Positions 10,635-21,480 of a DNA stretch of 64,000 bases are shown piece after piece. Source of the DNA: Trichobilharzia regenti (Eukaryota; Platyhelminthes; Trematoda; Strigeidida; Schistosomatidae). Made by a program: the position numbers and the translations under genes. Positions within the stretch are counted from its first letter, which is position 1, and the number at the start of each line of letters is the position of its first letter. The stretch is from the NCBI GenBank assembly GCA_944472135.2, contig OX235264.1, positions 97,536,319 to 97,600,318 on the forward strand, in the 5' to 3' direction. The notes beneath the pieces are model-generated. The model saw only the letters and a program-made list of their open reading frames with translations. It searched no databases and had not been told where the DNA came from.

Positions 10635-11500
10635 ATGGCACAGCGGACTGGTGTAGGCTTTCGGGAAGCCAGCCAACCAGCCAATGTGTCTTCTCTCAAT
10701 GAAGGCAAGAATAAGAATGGGGACGTGGAATGTCTGTACAATGTACGAGACTCGGAAGCCGCCCAAGTAACCAACGAAATGCGAATATATGATATACAAG
10801 TGCTGGGTATCTATCTGCGAAAGCAGATAGAACGGATGTGGATTATCCAAATTGTCGACGGGAGAGTCAATAACCTACTCCAGCCACCCAGACGACAAGC
10901 ACGAACACACTGAGGCAGTGAGTGGCTATCATGATGTCACCAGCCGCAGCCAAAGCTCTAACGCAGTGAGAACCAATTTCATCCAGGATCATGACAGCAA
11001 GATTCAATTCAAAAGGAACGAAGGTTACAATTATTCAATGCTACGCACCTATAAACAACGCGGAACAACAAAGGAAGGAAGGGTTTTACATGCAACTACA
11101 AACAGTAATGGACAACATCCCAAATGGTGACATCAAAATCCTAATGGGCGATATGAACGCCAGACGACCTGAGACCTGAAAATATACGAAGAGAACTCAT
11201 CATGAGTCGAGAGGGTCTCAAAGAAATAAATAAGAACGGGGATCTGTTCGTAGACTTCTGCGCTGCTAATGATTTGGTGATTGGAGACAGAGTGTGCAAG
11301 CACAAGGAGATACACAAAGCAACAGGGAGTTCGCCTGACGTACATACCACAAACGAAATAGATTTCATCCCAATGGGGCTCAAGGAAGTGGAGATGCAGT
11401 CGAGAATAGGGTCAGATGTGGGCTCAGACCATCATCTAGTTCTTAGAACCTTCAAGGTGAAGCTGAAAGCCTTCAGGACAACTCCAGACAGGCCGTGATT
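10635..11500 (+). pseudogene. apurinic/apyrimidinic-type endonuclease of family B element
   Basis: Despite frameshifts the order of motifs is clear. An N-V-R-T-like start (10720-10760) is followed by a T-T-G-E-S-I-T-Y-S-S segment (10855), QCYAP-like (11035), a GDMNA catalytic block (about 11148-11162), F-V-D-F-C-A-A-N-D-L-V-I-G (11250), and VGSDHHLVL (about 11417-11443), the SDH signature that closes non-LTR AP endonucleases. These enzymes nick target DNA to prime reverse transcription. At least three frame changes separate the blocks, so the copy is dead. Confidence 0.75.
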
Positions 11501-11769
11501 CAAGTTCCACATTAAGGAACTGAAGGACAAAACTACAAGGGATGCCTTCACTACAGACACACCGGTAACTGAAGCAGAACAGACAGGCAGGTGCAAGAAA
11601 CCTGAAAACGTCATTTCAGATAGCCAGGTCACTCACTATCAGGGAAGAGATCAACCCAAATAATGAAACCAATAAAAGATGCTCAAGGGAACTTGATTAA
11701 CAAGGAGGAGAAACAAATAAAACAATGGGCTGATCACTTTAAAGGATTATTGAATTGACCACCACCAGC

Positions 11770-12302
11770 AACTCACCCAAAAATACAACCACCACCAACA
11801 GCATGCACAGAGCTGCATGCCAGTGGACACCAATACCTTAACGGAAACAGAAATACTGAATGCGATCAAGCTACTGAAGTTCAGTCGAGAAGGCAGCTGG
11901 ACCAGAAGGAATTCCTCCACGCCACAACACTGAAAACGGACCCAGAGACTGCCGCAGGTATGCTCACGCCATTACTGAAAAAGGTATGGAAAGAAGGAAA
12001 GGTGCCTACTGACTGGAAGAAAGGCTGGCTACCTTGTCAAGCTACCGAAGAAGGGTAACTTACGCCTCTGGAAGAATTGGAGTGGAATAATGCTCTTGTC
12101 CACGACAAGTAAAATACTAAGCCGCACCATCCTGGAGAGAATAAAAGATGCTCTGGATGCAGAACTCCGCCTAGAACATGCTGGATTCAGGAAAGGCAAA
12201 GCATGTGTTGATCAAATTGAAACTCTACGCATCACCATCGAACAAAGCATAGAATTGCAGTCAACTCTTATTCTACCACAACTTCATCGATTTCGAAAAG
12301 GC
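11770..12302 (+). pseudogene. family B reverse transcriptase, N-terminal half
   Basis: After a broken stretch, 12040-12302 reads LVKLPKKG-like, then W-S-G-I-M-L-L-S-T-T-S-K, then L-R-L-E-H-A-G-F-R-K-G-K-A-C-V-D-Q. These are the fingers of a non-LTR RT. The frame runs into F-I-D-F-E-K-A, the start of motif A, where the family A element 12303-13288 is inserted with an 8-bp duplication GAAAAGGC. Confidence 0.7.
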
Positions 12303-13288
12303 AGATCCTTCTAAACACCCTGAGTCGCAATCTACGAATGTTTGGCATGCGATTCGCTCCCGCCAAATGCAAGATGATGATACAGGACCGGACTACATCG
12401 ACGCCTAGTTTAAAAATAGGAAGTGAAGTGGTAGAGCACGTTAACCGCTTCACTTATTTGGGAAGTACCATCAGCCAGTGCTAACGGGTTCATCTCTGAC
12501 GAAATCTCAGCACGGGTACAGAAAGCTAGTTTCGCATATACCAGTTTACGCCGTCTCTGGCTTAGTAGACGTGATATCCCACTGGCTATCGACCAAAGGG
12601 CGGGTGTACTGCTCATCAGTCCGCTCCGTCCTCCTTTATGGTTGTGAGACCTGGTCACTGAGAGTGGAAGACATGAAAAGACTAGCTGTCTTTGATCATA
12701 GGTGCCTGCGTTCTATTTCCCGTGTAAAATGGCATAATAAGGTGAGCAACATTGAGGTTAGGCGTAGAGTTCTAGGTAAACAGGGGAAATCAATCGAAGA
12801 AGTCGTGAAGTTACAAAGACTGAGATGGTTAGGACATGTGTTACGTATGCCAAGCCATCGCCTCCCTCGACGAGCAATGTTAGCGGATATACGGTCAGGC
12901 TGGAAAAAAGCTAGCGGCGGTCAAACAAAAACTTGGCACCAGTCAATGAAATCCACAACAGTTAGTTTAAGCTATCCACGTAGGAAGGTGTAGACTTCTT
13001 GGCTGGGGTCCTCGGGACGGCAAAAATCTATGGTTGGAAACAATTGGTGACATGGCTCAAAATCGTTCTCAATGGCTAACGCATATGCATCCACTCCTTG
13101 TGACTTATGATCTCCAATGACTGTTTTGTTTTTCTTTATTACTCCTTTGTCTCACACCTCTGCTCACTGTTTCTATTATACTTTTCTTGTACTTTCTTCT
13201 CTTGCTTCGCGTGCTACACGGAGTGTGGCGACTTGAACTACCGCACATTTGTACAAAGTTCTATGTCGAAAACAGACAGACATACAGA
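12303..13288 (+). mobile_element. family A (RTE/SR2-like) insertion in family B RT
   Basis: It is flanked by GAAAAGGC (12295-12302 and 13289-13296) and ends with (CAGA)n-like CAGACAGACATACA. Of the copies present it has the longest uninterrupted post-RT frame (12478-12993): SLTKSQ, then SVRSVLLYGCETWSLRVEDM, FDHRCLRSISR, RWLGHVLRMPSHRLPRRAM. A frameshift precedes GWGPRD. No RT catalytic motif remains, so it is a 5'-truncated dead copy. Confidence 0.85.
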
Positions 13289-13296
13289 GAAAAGGC

Positions 13297-14118
13297 CTTC
13301 GATAGATAGCGTTGACCGAGAAGTAATTTGGAAACTACTTCAACATTGCATCACAAAGTGCCAACCTCATTCAACAGCTATATGACAATGATAAGCGTCA
13401 GATGATCAATAACGGAAAACTCAGCGAGGCGTTCGAATTGCCTATAACAGTGAGATAAGCTGGCCGCCTATTATCACCGATGGTATTTTTGATTGTGGTC
13501 GGTTGGATTATGAGTCAGAATGTAGGGAGCGAAGAGTCAGGAATACGCTGGACCACTGATAAGAAGACTGTAGAAGGTTTGGATTTCATAGATGGCTTGT
13601 GTTTAATATCACACAAACTAGAAGACTTGCAGGCAAAAATCAACAAACGGGCTGAAGAGGCAGGCAGCGAAGACAGGACTCCAGGTGAATATACAGAAGA
13701 CGGAAGTGATGAAGATAACCAACAAGCCAACAGCAACAACAACAATCATCACTAATCACCATGAACGGTAGAGATTTAACAGAGGTCACCTTCTTCACTT
13801 ATCTAGGAAGCATCGTTTCAACTACAAGTGGAACGAATGAAGATGTCAAAATCAAAATCGGAAAGGCAAGATACGCCTTCATCAACCTGAAAACAATTTG
13901 GAAATCTTCTGCATCCAGCATAAGGAACAAGATTCGTATTTTCAACACCAACGTGAAGTCGGTCCGTCTATACGGGTCAGAAAGTTGGCCAGCATGTCAC
14001 GAAAAGCATTTACAACAACCTGTTGCAGACTTTTATCAACACCTCCACCCCCCTTCGCTCGCTCCATATTGACGATCAAATGGCCAGAAAGAATCAGCAA
14101 CAAGAAACTGTGGGAACA
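13297..14118 (+). pseudogene. family B reverse transcriptase, C-terminal half
   Basis: It resumes motif A with S-V-D-R-E-V-I-W-K-L-L (about 13305), then loses the catalytic pair: the expected FADD segment reads GLDFIDGLCLISHKLEDLQ. Later blocks are FFTYLGSIVSTTSG (about 13790), K-T-I-W-K-S-S (13890), KSVRLYGSESW (13955-13990) and KLWEQTNQ (14105). The region continues beyond the inserted element 14126-14722 at 14730. Confidence 0.7.
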
Positions 14119-14125
14119 AACCAAT

Positions 14126-14722
14126 CTGTCTGTCTGTCTGTCTGGATTCAACATAGAACTTGGCACCGAAGTGCAGCAGTTCCAGTTGCCACATTCCAAA
14201 TAGCACACAGAAGTAGACAAGAAGATGAGTGAAGAGAATCAATAGAGTCTGACAAGTATAAGAGTGAAACAGAATGGGTAATGGTAGAAAGGAATATGAA
14301 AGATTACAGAGATTGAATACATCTGCGCTGGCCATTGACAACGATTTTGAGCCATGTCACCTATTGTCTCCAGCCATTGATTCCTAGAGTCCCGAGGGCC
14401 CCAACCCGGGAGTCTGCATCTCCCTACCTGACTCAGCTTAATTGTCAAGGATTTCATGGATTGATGAGGCCATGTTTTTGTTTGGCCACCACTTACTCTT
14501 TTCCAACTTGCGCCTATATCAGCTAGTAATGCCCGTCGGGGGAGGTGATGGTTAGGCATGCGCAGCACGTGACCTAGCCATCTTAGTCTATGTAACTTTA
14601 TAGCCTCGTCGATTGATTTTCCCTCTTTGCCCAACACTCTACGCCTGACGTCAACATTACTTACCTTATTAAACCACCTAACGTGAGAAAGAGATCGTAG
14701 ACACCTATGATCGAAAGCAGTC
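14126..14722 (-). mobile_element. family A (RTE/SR2-like) insertion, minus strand
   Basis: On the minus strand it reads from 14724: FDHRCLRSLSHVRW, RWLGHVLRMPNHHLPRRALLADI, CRLPGWGPRDSRNQW, METIGDMAQNRCQW-like, ending at 14126 in (CAGA)n (plus-strand TCTGTCTGTCTGTCTGG). Flanks share AACCAAT (14119-14125 and 14723-14729). The 161-codon frame 14239-14724 is open but lacks the RT. It has the GGATTCAAC variant of the 3' end. Confidence 0.8.
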
Positions 14723-14729
14723 AACCAAT

Positions 14730-15023
14730 CAATAGCCGATCACTCAACAAATCTGTAGGAGAATGTGGAGATGGATGAGACATACTTTGAGGAGACCGTC
14801 GAACAACATTGCGCGCCAGGCCCTCGAGTAGAATCCCAATGGGAAGCGACGAGTGGGCCGTCAGTGCTAGGGTGAAATGGAGGAGATCGTGTCAGGAGGA
14901 GATGAGAGATTGTGGGTAACCGTGGTCCAAGCTGAAGAGGACGGTAGATTATAGGAAGAAGTTGAGATGTGTTTTTAAAGCCCTATGTCCCATTCGGAAC
15001 CCAAGGAAATAATAATAATAATA
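14730..15023 (+). pseudogene. family B post-RT region and 3' tail
   Basis: It continues the family B frame after the nested insertion: W-R-W-M-R-H-T-L-R-R then R-Q-A-L-E, homologous to 20.81-21.0 and 31.16-31.48 kb. It ends at GAACCCAAGGAAATAATAAT, the family's terminal sequence followed by (AAT)n. Confidence 0.6.
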
Positions 15024-15450
15024 ATGTTTCTGGCCCTATTAACGAGATATAAAGCTACTGAAACTTTCATTCTTACTGTGAACGATCTGATTGGAAATTC
15101 AAATGTTTTTTGAATGTGTCGGCTTCCTGTATATCGTGAACTTTAGTTTCTCGTCAGTTTGTCTTTTTCAAGACAGCAGTCTTGTCATCATCCACCAATT
15201 AACAATCCAGAAAGTTTAGAGTTCTCTCGTCTGATTCAACTTCATTAGTAAACTTCATATATTTTGAGATTAAGTTAAACTGTGTGAGAAAGTTTCCTAT
15301 TTCTGCTTTCTTAATTATGATAAATATGTCATCTATACATCTGTACCATATTCTAGGAAGAAAACTAAAACTTCTCAGTGATTTCTTTTTGCCTACGGCT
15401 TTCATAGGAAGATTTGCCACAATTGGAGGTGCTGGTGAATTGGCAACTTG
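15024..15450 (-). pseudogene. Penelope-like RT relic, upstream half
   Basis: The minus-strand frame 15420-15199 reads W-Y-R-C-I-D-D-I-F-I-I-I-K-K (RT motif C; the catalytic pair DD is kept) followed by L-N-F-L-D-C. This matches the Penelope RT palm. It continues beyond the family B insertion at 10429-10086. Stops occur on both sides. Confidence 0.65.
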
Positions 15451-15922
15451 CTATTAAAAGGCGGAGTAGTAGTAGACAGGTGAAGGTCAAAGTGCACCAA
15501 ACATCCACCTACAAATGAAGTAGAATTAAAAAGTCTAGAAAACAGATCAGCTACAGCAATGCATGCTATCTATAGACAGCGGACATACAATCGATTTCGA
15601 CAATGTCAAAATTCTAGGAAGGGGCTTTCATTCACCTAAGAAGGAAAGGCTCACTCACCTCTGAAACCTTGCATATTTGAACCACATCGAATGCAGTAAA
15701 TATAGGAGAGAAGGGGTAGACTTATCACCTATATGGCAGACTCTAATGAAGCAATCAATATTAAATCCGATATTATGACGACTATGAAATATGTTTTGAC
15801 GTGTTTTCCATACAACAAAATAACATAAACACACACACACACGCACACACACACACTTATACACACAAATATGCACATATGACAATTCGACATTTAATAT
15901 TCCCATAATAAAATTTATAACA
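15451..15922. repeat. intronic sequence with (CA)n microsatellite
   Basis: (CA)n interrupted by G lies at about 15828-15860. I recognise no coding sequence. The rest is AT-rich. Confidence 0.5.
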
Positions 15923-16026
15923 ACACATTTAAGCGCGAACAATATTGTGTTTTGAATTAGATCTCATCAGGGTTAACTCTAATATACATAACTGTACAAA
16001 TTAAAATTCAGAATTTAAACCAATCA
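15923..16026. repeat. left inverted repeat of Penelope-like element
   Basis: The block starting AACACATTTAAGCG and running through GAATTAGATCTCATCAG to TTTAAACCAATCA recurs in reverse complement at 18013-18122 with moderate divergence. Terminal repeats in direct or inverted orientation are known for Penelope-like elements. Confidence 0.65.
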
Positions 16027-16049
16027 CGGTGTTTTTCCAATCGGATGAT

Positions 16050-17680
16050 AATAATGAATGGAAGGTATTTTGAGTGATCAACCTAAATTCCAATCTCTTG
16101 GTGTTTCTAAAGACCTTAATGTACGAGCGGAGAAACTGACGACCGACTCCCTCAAAAAACTGAACCGAATAGGAGTATTATAATCAACCACGTATGACTC
16201 CATCCAACCAACGGGTACCAATACTCCACGTCTTTACTGTCTATCCAAAGTGCACAAACCGGGTCTTCCTCTTCACCCAGTCTGAGATATGTACAAATCT
16301 CCATTTCACAGAACAGCAAAGTGATTAGCGAAGATTCTGGGGCCTATGCATAGAGAAATTGAGCGAAATAGAATTAGTGGTGGCCTCGACTTCATTTCTA
16401 AAATATCCAAGATTAATATGAGGGATAAACGTATGTTATCCATCGATGTATCATCACTATTCACGAATGTAACACTTATCAAAACGGCAGATTACATTTG
16501 TCAAAAAATTAGCGAAAGGCAAAAGGACTTAGTAGATGCCTTGTGTATCCTCCTTAAATGAACAATGAATGAGCATTTTGTCCTCAATAATTCATATTAC
16601 CGACAAGTAGATAGAATAGCTATGGGTTCACCATTAGGCCCAATATTAGCTGACTTCTTCCTCGTCAAACTTGGAAACAGGGGAGAGTGAAAGACATCAT
16701 AAGGGATTGGATTCGTCTTACCATTATGTCGATGATACAATTGTCTCATTTGATGGGATTGCAAACATATGAATTGTTGATGAAATTCAACGGCATCCAC
16801 CCTTCGCTTTCTTTTACTTGTGAACAGAGGCAGGATAGTAAACTAGATTTTTTCGATTTCTTGCCAAGAAGGCAAGAAGATGGGTTACTTGAGAGAAGCG
16901 TGTATAGAAAAAGCACATTCACAAAGTAATGCACACACTTCCTTAGTTACGTGCCCACTTAGTATGAAATAAATGTTGTTAAGTATATTACAAGCAGAGT
17001 AAGAAAGATATTGTACGGATGACCACTTACAAAAGGCATTTGAATACACTCATGATTCCTTGACAGAGATGGGCTATCCGAGTAGTTTCATAAAGAAACA
17101 TATGAAAACATTGGACAGAAAACCTAAGACTATGACTGCACGTAAAAAGCCTCTATTTATTAAGTTACAATTTAATGGTGACTTGTCAAGTGAGATTTTA
17201 TTCTAGTAACTTTCCAGCAACATACGAAGAACCTTTCACTCAGCAAACCTAATGTTTGTCATTCTTTAGTCAACGAATAATTGCGACGCAAACGAAGGAT
17301 AAGCTAGACAGTTTTGCCACATCTATGTGCATTTACCAATTCAACTGCAGTGAAGTGACAGTTATTTTGGGTGTACTACTAGACAGCTTAGTCAACTTGT
17401 TACTAAACATCTCCCATCATGTTCTGGCGAAGGACAGACAAAAATAATCAGTAGGTCCGTTTTGTCACATTTGGTTGATAGTGGTCTCTTAGTGGAGAAA
17501 ACGAGAGCTCTCAAAGTAATTCATCGTATCCCACCAAGTCTTTGCAATAGACTTCGTATTCGTCTACTGCACATACCTGGGGCGATAGGCATTCTAACCA
17601 TTAAACCTAAACTATGCATTCAAAAGAAGTTCGTACAGCCATACACCTCCCCACCGTGACCTATTAAGACATAACCAACT
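16050..17680 (+). pseudogene. Penelope-like element: RT plus GIY-YIG endonuclease, broken
   Basis: In order there are: Y-C-L-S-K-V-H-K-P-G (about 16237, RT finger motif), LSIDVSSLFTNVTLI (16438-16482, motif A with the catalytic D), M-G-S-P-L-G-P-I-L-A-D-F-F (16622-16660, motif B), a disrupted motif C near 16725, and F-N-G-I-H-P then L-D-F-F-D-F (16787-16860). The C-terminal GIY-YIG region follows: Y-Q-F-N-C-S (17335), then S-H-L-V-D-S-G (17464) and KVIHRIPPSLCNRLRIRLL (17515-17571). Stops and frameshifts separate the blocks. Family function is target-primed reverse transcription with a GIY-YIG nuclease; this copy is inactive. Confidence 0.8.
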
Positions 17681-18012
17681 AATGAATTCTATAACACCCC
17701 TTGTCTATATTTTCAACCCCTTTCTTATCATCCCTTAATCTTATCACATCTTCATTATAAACGTGTCTCATTTACTTCCCTTACAATCGTGCATTACTTA
17801 ATCGGTCCACTTGATTTTCTTAGCTTTTATCAACTCCTTCTACCTGAATATATGATTGCTTAATCATGCTGATTTTCGTTGTTCTTATTATCACCTATCG
17901 CCTCACTTTTTCAATCTGATTAGTGATAGAACCATTATTATTATTATGATTACTATTATTATGACTAATTGCACAATTTATATGCATAATCTAATTGTCC
18001 TATTGACAAAAT

Positions 18013-18122
18013 ACACAGATTGGTTTAATATTTGAATTTGGATTTGTAAAGTTATTTATGTGAGAGTTAAGTCTGATGAGATCTAATTGAAACCACAATA
18101 TTGTTCACGCTTAAATGTGTTT
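18013..18122. repeat. right inverted repeat of Penelope-like element
   Basis: It is the reverse complement counterpart of 15923-16026 (CTGATGAGATCTAATTGAAA, TATTGTTCACGCTTAAATGT). Together the repeats delimit an element of about 2.2 kb. The 17680-18012 stretch between the coding part and this repeat is AT-rich with ATT/ATG repeats and no gene. Confidence 0.65.
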
Positions 18123-18423
18123 TTCTAAATTCGATGTTATTCATTACAAATAGGTGATGACTGTTTACATTTTTCTATTGGAAGAAATGGCTACCGACCG
18201 GCAAACGACCTTCAAAGGAACTCACTTCAATTTGTCACTTTAGACTATATATATTTTGACGGTTAATAAAATCGGAGTAATTCTACTGAAAAAAAACTGT
18301 GGCTTACACAGCGAATACTTCAGAAAACTCTTGTTTTGATTTTTCTTAAACACACTTGGATTATTTTAAATTATTTGATAATGAGTCAATTCGTCATCTA
18401 CCTTGAAATTAATTAATTTAAGT

Positions 18424-18630
18424 GCGTCGGTAGCAGCACAGCGATAGAATGCTCGCCGGCCACGTAGGCGGTTCGGGGTTCGATCCCCGGCCACAGACGC
18501 ACTCCTTTACCTCGCTAAGCCAGTAATAAAAAAGCTAGTAAAGAGGCAAAGTTGGACATGGGGCTAGCAACTCCATCCCGTAAAAATAAACACCGCTGCC
18601 AGCGGAACTTCAAGTCTCTAGCTTAACGCC
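18424..18630 (+). mobile_element. tRNA-derived SINE
   Basis: The tRNA-like head (18424-18505) has an A-box-like GCGATAGAATGCTCGCC and a B box GGTTCGATCCC (18478-18488), closing with a GTGCGTC/GACGCAC pair. The body AAAGAGGCAAAGTTGGAC ... CAACTCCATCCCGTAAAAAT and the end CTCTAGCTTAACG match the SINE in both arms of the large inverted repeat (34.1 and 46.07 kb). Confidence 0.7.
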
Positions 18631-18633
18631 ACC

Positions 18634-19160
18634 CTGTCTGTCTGTTTTCAACATAGAACTTTCTACATATGTGCGGCAGTTCAAGTCACCACACTCTCTC
18701 CATGTAGCACACAAAGCGAGAGAATAAATGCATAACAGAGACAGTAGACAGGAATATGAGACAAAAGGAATAGTAACATAGTTTCATTGGAAATCATAAG
18801 TCACAAGGAGTGGATGCATTTGCGCTAGCCATTGAGAACGATTTTGAGCCATATCACCAATTGTTTCAAACCATTGGTTTTTACCGTCCTGAGGACCCCA
18901 ACCAGCCAAGAAGCCTACACCTTATGTGTCTGCCTTACACTAACTGTTGTGGATTTCATTGACTGGTGTTATGTTTTGGTTTCACCATCAGTAGCTAACT
19001 CTTTTGTAGTCTGACCCTATGTTAGCTAACATTGCCCGTTGTCGAGGAAGGCGATGACTAGGCTGCCATGCGTAACACATGTCCTAACCATCTCTCTCAG
19101 TCGGTGTAAATTTCACAGCCTCATCGATTGATTTTCCCTCCTTACCTAGCACGCGGAAGG
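18634..19160 (-). mobile_element. family A (RTE/SR2-like) 3' fragment
   Basis: The plus strand begins CTGTCTGTCTGTTTTCAACA, the reverse of the family A (CAGA)n end, and continues through the reverse complement of the GWGPRD, MAQN and RWLGHVL coding blocks up to about 19153. It is frameshifted. It sits about 170 bp from MEF2 exon 1, on the intron side. Confidence 0.7.
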
Positions 19161-19257
19161 CACCCTATGTTTCACAGGGGATGTAAAGGAATAATAAAAA
19201 TAAAAATCCTAACAAATTAACACTTGAAATATAGGGATATAGATTACACAAGCAGCC

Positions 19258-19259
19258 AC

Positions 19260-19308
<49 letters not shown>

Positions 19309-19320
19309 GTAATAATAATA
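19258..19320. repeat. (AAT)n microsatellite beside MEF2 exon 1
   Basis: A trinucleotide run of about 60 bp with one interruption lies 12 bp downstream of the exon 1 splice donor on the MEF2 strand, where it reads (ATT)n. Confidence 0.85.
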
Positions 19321-19332
19321 TCAGAAACATAC

Positions 19333-19386
19333 CTGACGATTTCTTTCGTCTGCTATCTTCTTAATAAGTATCTTTTTACGACCCAT
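19333..19386 (-). CDS. MEF2: MEF2 transcription factor, first coding exon
   Basis: ATG at 19386 opens an 18-codon exon, MGRKKILIKKIADERNRQ, the universally conserved N-terminus of MEF2-type MADS proteins. It differs from the usual animal form mainly at ILIKKIA (commonly IQITRIM). The donor (GTATGTTT) follows CAG directly. It joins exon 2 (7100) in phase 0 over a 12,232-bp intron. The N-terminal basic residues contact the DNA minor groove in known MEF2 structures. Any 5' UTR exon and promoter lie to the right of it; I could not place them. Confidence 0.95.
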
Positions 19387-20779
19387 GAGATGAAATCAAT
19401 TCCTTGCTTGCTTTTTTTCAATACAATCTTTGAATATTATTTTATCTTCAAAGGCAATATTTATTTATTTGTTAATAGCAGTGAGATAGGTGAAAACATT
19501 GAATTTTAAAACGCGAAAGAAGAAGAGAAACACACAACACTAGTACAAATGGTAGTTAAAGAAAACGATGCAATATTCAGTAGAGGCACAATAGTATTAC
19601 TAGTACCGGAAGTAATAATAATAATAATAAGTGCCGATCACAGTTATAAAGTAAACAGTAGACAAAACCACGAAAAGCAAAAATTAGAAAATTAACATAC
19701 TGTCTTCATCCCCTTTCTACACAAAAGACAGACAAGTTGAACGAACTATTGTCACACAGACACGCAAAGAACAAAACAGAGTAGAACAGAACGAAAGGGA
19801 CAACCAAAACACTAGAGACACCAAAATGCAGATATTCTTCTGTCTATTACACGAACAACTCAGTGATAATGAGGATGATAATAATAATAATAATAATAGT
19901 AATAAATATGAAAATCACAAAGCAATTAAAAATCTTTCTGATGATTAAGATGATGAATTAAGTTTTTTTTAAAAAGAGACTGAAAACAAAAACCAACTCA
20001 AAACTGGACAAACAAACGATAACTAAGTAGGGGTAAATCTACCAAAACTATGTGTCTTTTGATAATAAATTTAAAAAAGAATCTGTTTATTATATATATA
20101 TAGTGAGGGTAGAGCAAAAATTACTGGGGAAAAAACAAGTGTATAATCGTAGCTGTTGGGCGGGGGGGGGATGGAGAAATCTGGAGGGAAAATAGTTGGA
20201 GAATTGAAAACCACTTTTTTTTTCCTTATCTAAATATCTTCGAATATCACACAAAAGCGCGCACACACACACAGAGAAAATAAGAAATGAGATCTAACTG
20301 ATGATATCTGCCTATTGAAATTAAGAAAGACTATATGTACTGTATATATGTATTGATGCGGGTTTCTTCAACTGCTTTCTTATGATTGTTAAACAAGTGA
20401 ATTTGCCAAACGTGCAATAATCAATGTACTGATGAATAAGGGAACAATTTAGGCATATATATATAGATAGATATGTATGTATCAGAACACTGAACTTTCT
20501 AATTGTCCTCCATAGACTATTTGGTGCTTTGTATTAGCCCACAGATGATGACTAGACGATTTTTGTTGAAATTTTATAATGTACAAATCACTTTGACACT
20601 CAATCAAGGCGGTTACAGCATAAATCATCTGGAAAACAGGGAAAAAATTGAAAAGAAAGTAACATTAGCATTAATTTTGTTTGTCTGTTTTTTCAACATT
20701 CTTTCTGTGAGCCAATGAGAATCAATAAGAACATTAGACTTTCGCCCACAGTTACATTCGATCCATACTGAAGATTGGA
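19387..20779. other. MEF2 5' flank or 5' UTR region, no gene recognised
   Basis: AT-rich sequence carries short microsatellites: (AAT)n near 19617-19630 and 19880-19906, (TA)n at 20091-20102, a G run at 20161-20169 and (AC)n near 20261-20275. This should contain the MEF2 leader and perhaps its promoter, but I see no motif that would place either. Confidence 0.4.
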
Positions 20780-21030
20780 CGGTCGGGGTTAGAAAGAACA
20801 AGCAATAAGGAACTCTACAGTACAATAAAACAGTCAAGAAGTTATCGTCGAAGATATACTCAGAGTAAAATGGAGGTGGATTGGACATACGCTTGAGGAG
20901 ACTGATAACTGGTATCCCAAGCTAGACTTTTGAATGGAAACTGAATGGGATGTGGTAAGTTGGATGTACAAGGGTAAAATCAAAGTATATGAGCAGTTCC
21001 CTTGGAACCCAAGGAGACGATAATAACGAT
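20780..21030 (+). mobile_element. family B 3' fragment
   Basis: It matches the family B post-RT end: a K-W-R-W-I-G-H-T-L-like reading near 20865-20895 and the terminal GGAACCCAAGGAGACGATAA block. No open frame remains. Confidence 0.5.
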
Positions 21031-21224
21031 TAAATTTTCTGCAACTTGAATTTGAATATATGTATTGAGACCAATAGCCATGTACTCTATTTAAACCTTA
21101 CATTATGTGTCTCCACCTTCTAACAATGTAAACATACACTCTATTCGGTCGTTAGGTAATCACATTGAGAGATGTTTCAGCCTTAAGTATAATCATTTAT
21201 CTAATTTTTTTAGGGAAGTAAAGT

Positions 21225-21480
21225 TCTGATGCATATAAGTGGAATCTCCACATTTATATCAGCTGATCACGGATTGATATCATTTAGAGAACCATTGAAA
21301 ACCAGGGAGTACTGGACAGCCAGCTCTTTTATCCTAGTTTGGGAATCATCGGCAGTACGCACCCACCAACAGGGATCGAACCCATGGCCTTCCGACTACA
21401 AGACAAGCTGGTTCGTATACCATTCAGCCACTGGGACCCAATTCAATGGCTCATGAATTCTAACTTCTGCCGATTCGTGA
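21225..21480 (-). mobile_element. tRNA-derived SINE, left half of foldback
   Basis: On the minus strand there is a tRNA-like head: CCAGTGGCTGAATGGTATAC (A box region) and GGTTCGATCCC (B box, near 21373), followed by GGTGGGTGCGTACTGCCGAT. The 3' part ends at TATCAATCCGTGATCAGCTG. It is mirrored by 21581-21800. Confidence 0.65.

Larger units (their letters stand above)
10430..15023 (+). mobile_element. family B RTE-like non-LTR retrotransposon, near full length, with two nested insertions
   Basis: The order is 5' UTR (10430-10620), AP endonuclease (10635-11500), RT (11770-12302 and 13297-14118), and the post-RT region, whose frame resumes at 14730 and ends in (AAT)n at about 15008-15023. An 8-bp target duplication ATGTTTCT flanks it. 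Two family A copies (12303-13288 and 14126-14722) interrupt it. Without these the element is about 3.0 kb. Many frameshifts and stops make it inactive. Placement within RTE-like elements is inferred from the EN-RT architecture and the short post-RT region. Confidence 0.75.

Noticed and set aside
12478..12993. 171-codon ORF as a possible host gene
   Set aside because: It matches the post-RT region of family A (GCETW, FDHRCLR, RWLGHVLRM) with a (CAGA)n end and target duplications, so it is a truncated retroelement.
18424..18505. Possible tRNA gene
   Set aside because: It has pol III A and B boxes but no proper cloverleaf, and the head is joined to the same SINE body in several places.
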